From positions 63,840,756-63,904,755 of the forward strand of contig CM060731.1 in the NCBI GenBank assembly GCA_030704615.1: DNA of 64,000 nt, in the 5' to 3' direction. Positions 59,023-64,000 of the stretch are shown in pieces; within the stretch, counting starts at the first letter, position 1; every line of letters starts with the position of its first letter. Below the pieces are notes generated by a model. It worked only from the letters and a program-made list of their open reading frames with translations. It had not been told where the DNA came from and searched no databases. The position numbers and the translations under genes are program-made. This DNA comes from Takakia lepidozioides. Its lineage: Eukaryota; Streptophyta; Takakiopsida; Takakiales; Takakiaceae.

Positions 59023-60340
59023 AGGTCAGTTCCCTTGTCCCTTTTCACAATGGTTTATGCTCTACACTCTCATACCGTTATAACAGCTAAAAGATTTGAA
59101 TCGGCATTGCACATAAAAGAGTTTGAAATAATTGAAATATCAAGTGCACGCAACAAAGATTCAATTCCCAATCCAAACTTGTAAATTAAGCAAAAACTTG
59201 TGGATACGACCAAAGTGTTCAGCACTGCGAGGCACTCACAAATACGCCTTGATTCGCAGACGATCGACCTTTCATTCAACGCATTTCTTGGTTCAATTCC
59301 ACAGGAGCTCGCTGCCCTCCAACACATTGTCACGTTTTATGTGGGATTTAATCAGCTTGCAGGTTCAGTACCGGCGTGGCTTGGCAACTGGCAGAATTTG
59401 TCATACTTGGATCTTTCCAGCAATCGGTTTACGGGCAGCATCCCTCCCGAGTTGGGCAACTGCTCTAGACTGGTATATCTCTACATTCACAACAATTTGC
59501 TGTCAGGAACAATTCCTCGAGAGCTTTGCACTGCCATCTCTCTCTCGAGAGTGGTGCTCAGCTTCAATAACCACCATCATGGAAACATTTCGGAGGTGCA
59601 ACAACTTGACAACGATAGACCTATCATCAAATCAGTTGGTGGGTTTCCTTCCTTCCTATTGGAGTGACATCCCGGACTTGAAAATCCTGCGTCTTTCAAT
59701 ATGGAGAAATACCTGTTGAGATGTGCATAGGCGTCCATCTCTCTCAACTCGATTTGAGCCACAATTCTCTTACAGGACGAATTCCCCCTCAAATAGGGCG
59801 GCTGACAAGTCTTCAGTATATCAATTTGTCGCACAACATACTCATTGGGATTATCCCCCATCAGATATGGGAGCTCATAAATCTCCAGATATTGATCCTA
59901 TCACACAACAACCTCACAGGGTCTATCCCTAGTAACATCGGTGCTGCTTTTCTGGCATCTAGAGTCCAGTCGGATAAGTTGAAGGATTATAGCCATTATA
60001 TGGGGATTATCTTGGATCTCTCTTGGAATTATCTTTCCGGAAGTATTCCCCAAGAGATCGGCAATTTTACATACCTGATATAGCTCCGGCTGGTTGGCAA
60101 TAAGTTGACAGGACCTCTACCTATAGAGCTCTCCATTCTTACAAAGCTAATTATATTGGATTTATCCTACAATAAGTCAATGGGGAAATCCCTCGAGAAC
60201 TTCCAGAACTCCAAAGCCTGAGCAAAGCCTGTACAGGTTCTAAATTTGGCCTATAACAATTTGACGGGTTCGATTCCCGCATAGCTCGGGAATATGTCAG
60301 GTCTATCAAACATCAATTCAACTGGCAACCTGCTTTTGAG

Positions 60341-61400
60341 TCTCATCTATCTCATCTGGAAGTGAGCTACATCCAACTCAATGGGGATCTTCTTTTCCAG
60401 ATGCTAGAATACATTCATTCTACATAACATAACAGTGAGAGAGAACACAGAGATGCAGAGAGACAATAATAATCTGATTTAATACGCTCTAGGGAAGCCA
60501 CATTGGTATGCTTTTGAGATGTCCCCGTCTTTGAATCTACACTACGAGGAAACGAACTGTCAATCTAGAGCAGTTGCCCAACTTAGGAGGGATACTGGCC
60601 CGCGTCGTCTGATTGAGGAAAAGATCTAAGCATTGATACATTGTGCCAATCGCCAGTTGGAATCAGACCGTTTAATATGTTTGATGGTAGGTTAGTTTTC
60701 CTTAACAACAGAGAGTAGGAAAAAAAATAACATTTAGACAAGGTTAACACTTAACACATTAATAGTTAGGGAGGAATTCATAAAGCACCTTAACATTTAC
60801 AAAATGACACTTACACAACATCCACTTCTTTTACATGAGCAATTAGAGGCACAATCTCAATAACCATGCAAAATATCTTGTAAACATCTCATGTAGGTAC
60901 AACTAGCACATCTAGACAATCCTATCTGAGACTCTAAAAGAACAACCTCCATCTTAAGTCCAGAAACCAGATCCACCACCCACTGGACCAGGTTGGAGTA
61001 GGCCTTGGCTCATTCCTTGTTCTTGTACTATACATGGATCATGCCATTTTGTTTTGTGTTAATCTGTCATTTTTACAATATCTTACCAAGACCGAGTTAA
61101 AGTGAACAGCCTTTGAGATGACTGATTACAAACCCGTTTGGGCATTCAAATAATACTACTATTCTTTTGCCTCGTGCTTACTAATATATTAAATCGAAGT
61201 GTGCCCTCTTTGGCATGACACAATGCAAATTTGTAGCCACTTCCTTGGAAGTCAATATTAAACTTTCTAAAACTCAAGCCCCTCAACTTTGACTTATACC
61301 ATGTATGTACTCGCCCCGATTTAGTATTTGTAGTGGGGGTTGTAGTGGGGGTTGTGTCTGAGCATCCCTCAAATCCGGGGCTAGCGCATTGCAGTCAAAC
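60341..61400. other. intergenic, nothing recognised
   Basis: No coding family or structured repeat is seen between the LRR relic and the copia fragment. Confidence 0.4.
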
Positions 61401-61402
61401 AT

Positions 61403-61925
61403 ATCTTTAGATACTTAAAGGTACAACGGCAAGTGGTCTTAAATATTCCTCACAAGGACAACATGCAGCTTCCACGTTGGTTGGGTATTGTGATGGGGCT
61501 AGGCTGGTGAGATAGACAGTAGAAAATCCGCTACTGGCTACGCTTTGCTCGGAGATGGGGTTGTTAGTGGTTAGTACACGAAAGCATACAGTCGCCTTGT
61601 CTAGCACAGAAGTAGAGTATAAAGCTGCTTCTGAAGCTACCAACGATGCTGTGTGGATTAGACAGCTCTTACGCGATGTTTGACAAGCCCAATAACTGCA
61701 ACGGTTGTCAAATGTGATAATCGATCGAAGCTGTATTGCACTTTCTTAAGATCATAAGTTCCATGCATGGACAAAACATATAGAGATCCAATACCACTAT
61801 ATACATGAAGTGATCACACAAGATATTGTGCTGCTAGAGTACTGTAGCACTGATGACAACGTTGCTGATATATTTACGAAAGCATTTACCAAGTTCAAGC
61901 ATGAATTTGTGCTACTCGACTAAGT
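61403..61925 (+). pseudogene. Ty1/copia pol 3' end (RNase H), decayed
   Basis: The reading, with several stops and shifts, contains KGTTASGLKYSS, STLVGYCDGA, STRKHTVALSSTEVEYKAAS, AVWIRQLL, WTKHIEIQYHYIHEV and DNVADIFTKAF, the standard RNase H tail of Ty1/copia elements (RYLKGT..GL.Y; ALSSTEAEY; KHI.I.YHFIRE; AD..TK). Integrase and RT are absent. No terminal repeat was found nearby. Confidence 0.85.
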
Positions 61926-61929
61926 GTTA

Positions 61930-62660
61930 TCTCTACTTGACTTCTTAAGTTCACACCTGTTCACACTACTCTCTGGAGTTATGTGATGATCCAACCGATT
62001 TGTTTCTCCAGCAAAACTGACCACCTTGTTCAAGTAATGAGCTTATGGGATCTAAAAACGGTTTTTGGAGTGTAGCCTAACTCTACATACCTCACTATCT
62101 AAGAAATGGTAAAGGCTTGGTAGATAGGTAAATTAAGTAGCTAGTACTAGTGTCCTTTCAGGTCTAAACCACTCAGGCTATAGTCATCAGGCTATAGTCA
62201 TTTAACTATAACCGGACCAGACAACATTTTTGCTTACCCGCCAATAGAATATAATCAAAGGGTAATTATCTATTAATTATCGTTACCCTATATACATGAT
62301 GTAGCTAGGTTACCCCTCGATTATTTTGTCAATATTACAAGCATTGTTGATTTCTTTTTCTGTTTTTTTCAGAAGAGGGGAAGTAGCCCTCAAATATATT
62401 AATAAGGACAAAGAGTACAGGAGGAAAAAATAACCTTAGCCGGGCTGTGAAGGCGTTACATCTTAGTATACAATCCAATAAACAATAACAATACATTTAT
62501 TTATTATATCCTCAAGGTATAAATGAGTTTATTTATTTATTTATGCCCTTCAAAACTTGGCAATCATATATACCTTACCTGGAGGGTAAATATAATTCTA
62601 AAAATACAGTATGCCCTGACCTGGAGGGTGTGTTTAATACAATATACCTACACAACACTG
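61930..62660. other. AT-rich intergenic
   Basis: No gene seen. TTACCTGGAGGGTAAATATA and GACCTGGAGGGTGTGTTTAA near 62575 and 62627 are a short direct repeat. Confidence 0.4.
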
Positions 62661-62668
62661 GTCTTAAC

Positions 62669-63025
62669 GAGTGTTGGGCGGTTATTTGAATTTCTCTCTA
62701 ATACCCGGCGGTTACCTATCCGGTTATATATATATATATATATATGACCGGCGGAGGTGAAAAAATGAAGTAACCGGTCCAGTTAGGAACCGACAGCGCC
62801 GCATTCAAATAACCGAGCAATAAACCTCTTAAAGAACCGCCCAATACCCGTGGTTATTTGATGAAAACCGCCGGTTATTTGAGGTTTTTGTAAGTATCCG
62901 TAACGGCTGAGGTTATATTTAGCCATAAAAAACTTAATAACCGCAACCGCGGTTAATAGTTTCCGAAAATTCGAAACAACCGGAACCGCCGATTATGGAA
63001 AAAATCAAATTACCGCCCAACACTG
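62669..63025. mobile_element. hAT-type MITE, intact copy
   Basis: The element has inverted ends (left AGTGTTGGGCGGTTATTTGA, right TCAAATTACCGCCCAACACT) and a perfect 8-bp target duplication, gtcttaac, at 62661-62668 and 63026-63033. The 357-base interior is non-coding, dense in ACCGG, CCGG and GGTTAT words in both directions, and holds a TA microsatellite near 62726. End form and duplication length are those of the hAT superfamily. A diverged sibling lies at 2966-3287. Confidence 0.88.
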
Positions 63026-63117
63026 GTCTTAACCTAATATGAAGGGACAGATTGAACTGTTCAAGAGAATCTGTTGAGTAGATAATAATAATATATGACA
63101 CCTCCCCAATGAAGCGT

Positions 63118-63240
63118 AAATTATGGTGTCTCTTCACCCGGAGGGATGTTTCCCGCTAGGAAGGTGGACACCTTTGGACACCAATCGGTGGTTTGAACCC
63201 ACAATCGCTTCACCGCTTCCTCGGTGATATGTGCCCAATA
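63118..63240 (-). mobile_element. SINE family A, copy 3
   Basis: The minus strand shows TTGTGGGTTCAAACCACCG (B box), AAAGGTGTCCACCTTCCTAG, CGGGAAACATCC and GGGTGAAGAGACACC, matching the copy at 17933-18112. The A box (CAATATTGGGCACATATCACC) is partly decayed. The copy adjoins a coiled-coil coding remnant. Confidence 0.75.
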
Positions 63241-63405
63241 TTGAACAGATACAATTGATTGTCTCTCTTGCGTCTTGACTGCTTTCATCTCGAGTGCTTT
63301 CTTTTGCATCTGGAATGCGATGTATTGCTCGCATGCTTTCCTTTGCATCTCGAGTGCTTTCTTTTCCATCTCGAGTGCGTTCTCTCTCACTTGTGTAGAT
63401 GGCAC
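63241..63405 (-). pseudogene. coiled-coil coding remnant with heptad-like repeats
   Basis: The minus-strand frame reads MPSTQVRENALEMEKKALEM, then QRKACEQYIAFQMQKKALEM: near-repeats of KALEM spaced by seven to about twenty residues. This is a basic/acidic coiled coil of the kind found near the C-terminus of many plant transposon accessory proteins. The DNA underneath is a short tandem repeat (CTCGAGTGC, CTTTCTTTTGCATCT). The SINE truncates it. Confidence 0.4.
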
Positions 63406-63529
63406 TGAAATTGCCTCGACTATCCCATCATTGCGTACGTCGTTCTCTAGTGTAGGGATTATCCCGGAAATCCAAGAATTTCTTGGAAAATCCTAGAATA
63501 TCCTGGAATATTCGGGATGGCCTAAAAAC

Positions 63530-64000
63530 GGGTCGCCATCTATATTGATGTTTGATGGACCTGGCATATTCAGTAGCTGTACGGGAATCACACTCGTCAA
63601 ATCGTTATGGGCCAAGTTTAGAACCTGTAGGATTCGGAGTTCTCTAAGTTCTGGGAGGGATGCTGCCCGTAAACCGATTCCTCGAAAGATCCAAGTATGA
63701 CAGGTTCTGGCAGTTGCCAAGCCACGCTGGCGCTGAACCTGCAAGCTGATTACTTCCCACATGAAACTTGACAATGTATTGGAGGGCAGCCAGGTCCTAT
63801 GGAATCGAACCATGCAATGCGTTGAATGAAAGGTTGATCGTCTGCAAATCAGCGCGTATTGTGAGTGCCTCGCAGTGCTCAACACTTTGGTCATATCCAC
63901 AAGTTTTTGCTTAAATTACAAGTTTGGATTGTGAATTGAATCTTCGTTGCGTGTACTTGATATTTCAATTATTTCAAACTCTTTTGAATGCAATGCCGAT
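63530..64000 (-). pseudogene. inverted partial copy of the LRR gene
   Basis: The minus strand repeats the region 59100-59450 of the LRR pseudogene (intron end, acceptor CAG, then LSFNALHGSIP... with an in-frame TAG, and FTGSIPP). It then jumps, about 780 bases further on in the other copy, to the LRELRILQVLNLAHNDL segment matching 60205-60320. It lies in opposite orientation, runs off the window edge, and has an internal deletion. Confidence 0.8.

Larger units (their letters stand above)
57500..60340 (+). pseudogene. LRR receptor-like gene, decayed
   Basis: This was an LRR receptor (kinase or protein) gene. A signal peptide (LSLFMAVLLLCCGGLWPVG) and an LRRNT cap (AALLDFKDGLKGL ... PCNWTGVACN) are followed by many LRRs of plant extracellular type, for example LSGSIPPQIGNLLNLQHLNL, LTGDIPEALGNLQKLRSLKL, FTGSIPPELGNCSRL and LTGRIPPQIGRLTSLQYINL. 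It is dead: a 108-bp insertion interrupts LRR 1 (57846-57953); one exon is duplicated with a one-base loss (58880-59022); the frame shifts near 59580 and 59715; and stops occur near 60080 and 60285. Decayed LRRs continue to about 60340 and no transmembrane or kinase segment follows. An intron with GTAAGT begins at about 58235. The family is certain; the lost C-terminal type is unknown. Confidence 0.85.

Noticed and set aside
1-64000. CRISPR arrays, bacterial operons or phage genes
   Set aside because: Introns, plant-specific families and plant transposons show eukaryotic nuclear DNA; no regularly spaced short repeats of CRISPR type were seen.

Overview
The window is nuclear DNA of a land plant. 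It carries intron-containing genes for a plant-type B12D protein, a U/P-type cyclin, a vacuolar gamma-glutamyl hydrolase, a plant pyruvate decarboxylase and a cytosolic NDPK, together with a PPR fragment and LRR-receptor relics. Genes are separated by long stretches of transposon debris. The PPR flavour, the mix of piggyBac, hAT, pogo, Ty3, Ty1 and LINE relics, and the several tRNA-derived SINE families suggest a seed-free plant such as a fern, but the sequence alone does not prove this.

Region by region: 1-4.2 kb is a PPR relic, SINEs, a hAT-type MITE and a piggyBac-like end. 4.3-7.05 kb (minus) is an unrecognised six-exon gene that shares a divergent promoter with NDPK (8.0-11.2 kb, plus). 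B12D is at 13.5-14.8 kb (minus). 15-26.5 kb is a transposon block: a GC-rich island, a piggyBac transposase relic split by a SINE, and a Ty3/gypsy element whose integrase ends in a PHD finger. Pyruvate decarboxylase lies at 27.0-30.8 kb (minus), with a decayed copy of its last exon just downstream. 31-42 kb is mostly empty or repetitive and holds LINE fragments and a striking four-unit palindrome array (35.1-35.6 kb). The cyclin is at 42.2-43.2 kb. 45-50.3 kb holds broken genes (LRR N-terminus, a possible SMG8-like locus, a pogo-type transposase). Gamma-glutamyl hydrolase is at 50.9-55.1 kb. 57.5-60.3 kb is a decayed LRR receptor gene, followed by a Ty1/copia fragment, a second hAT-type MITE, a SINE and, at the right edge, an inverted partial copy of the same LRR gene.

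Five gene models (unknown gene, NDPK, B12D, PDC, cyclin) and the ten-exon GGH were assembled by eye. In all six, exon phases match across every junction, which is the main support for the exact boundaries. The genes are ordinary housekeeping neighbours and form no evident pathway. The more unusual content is in the mobile elements and repeats.
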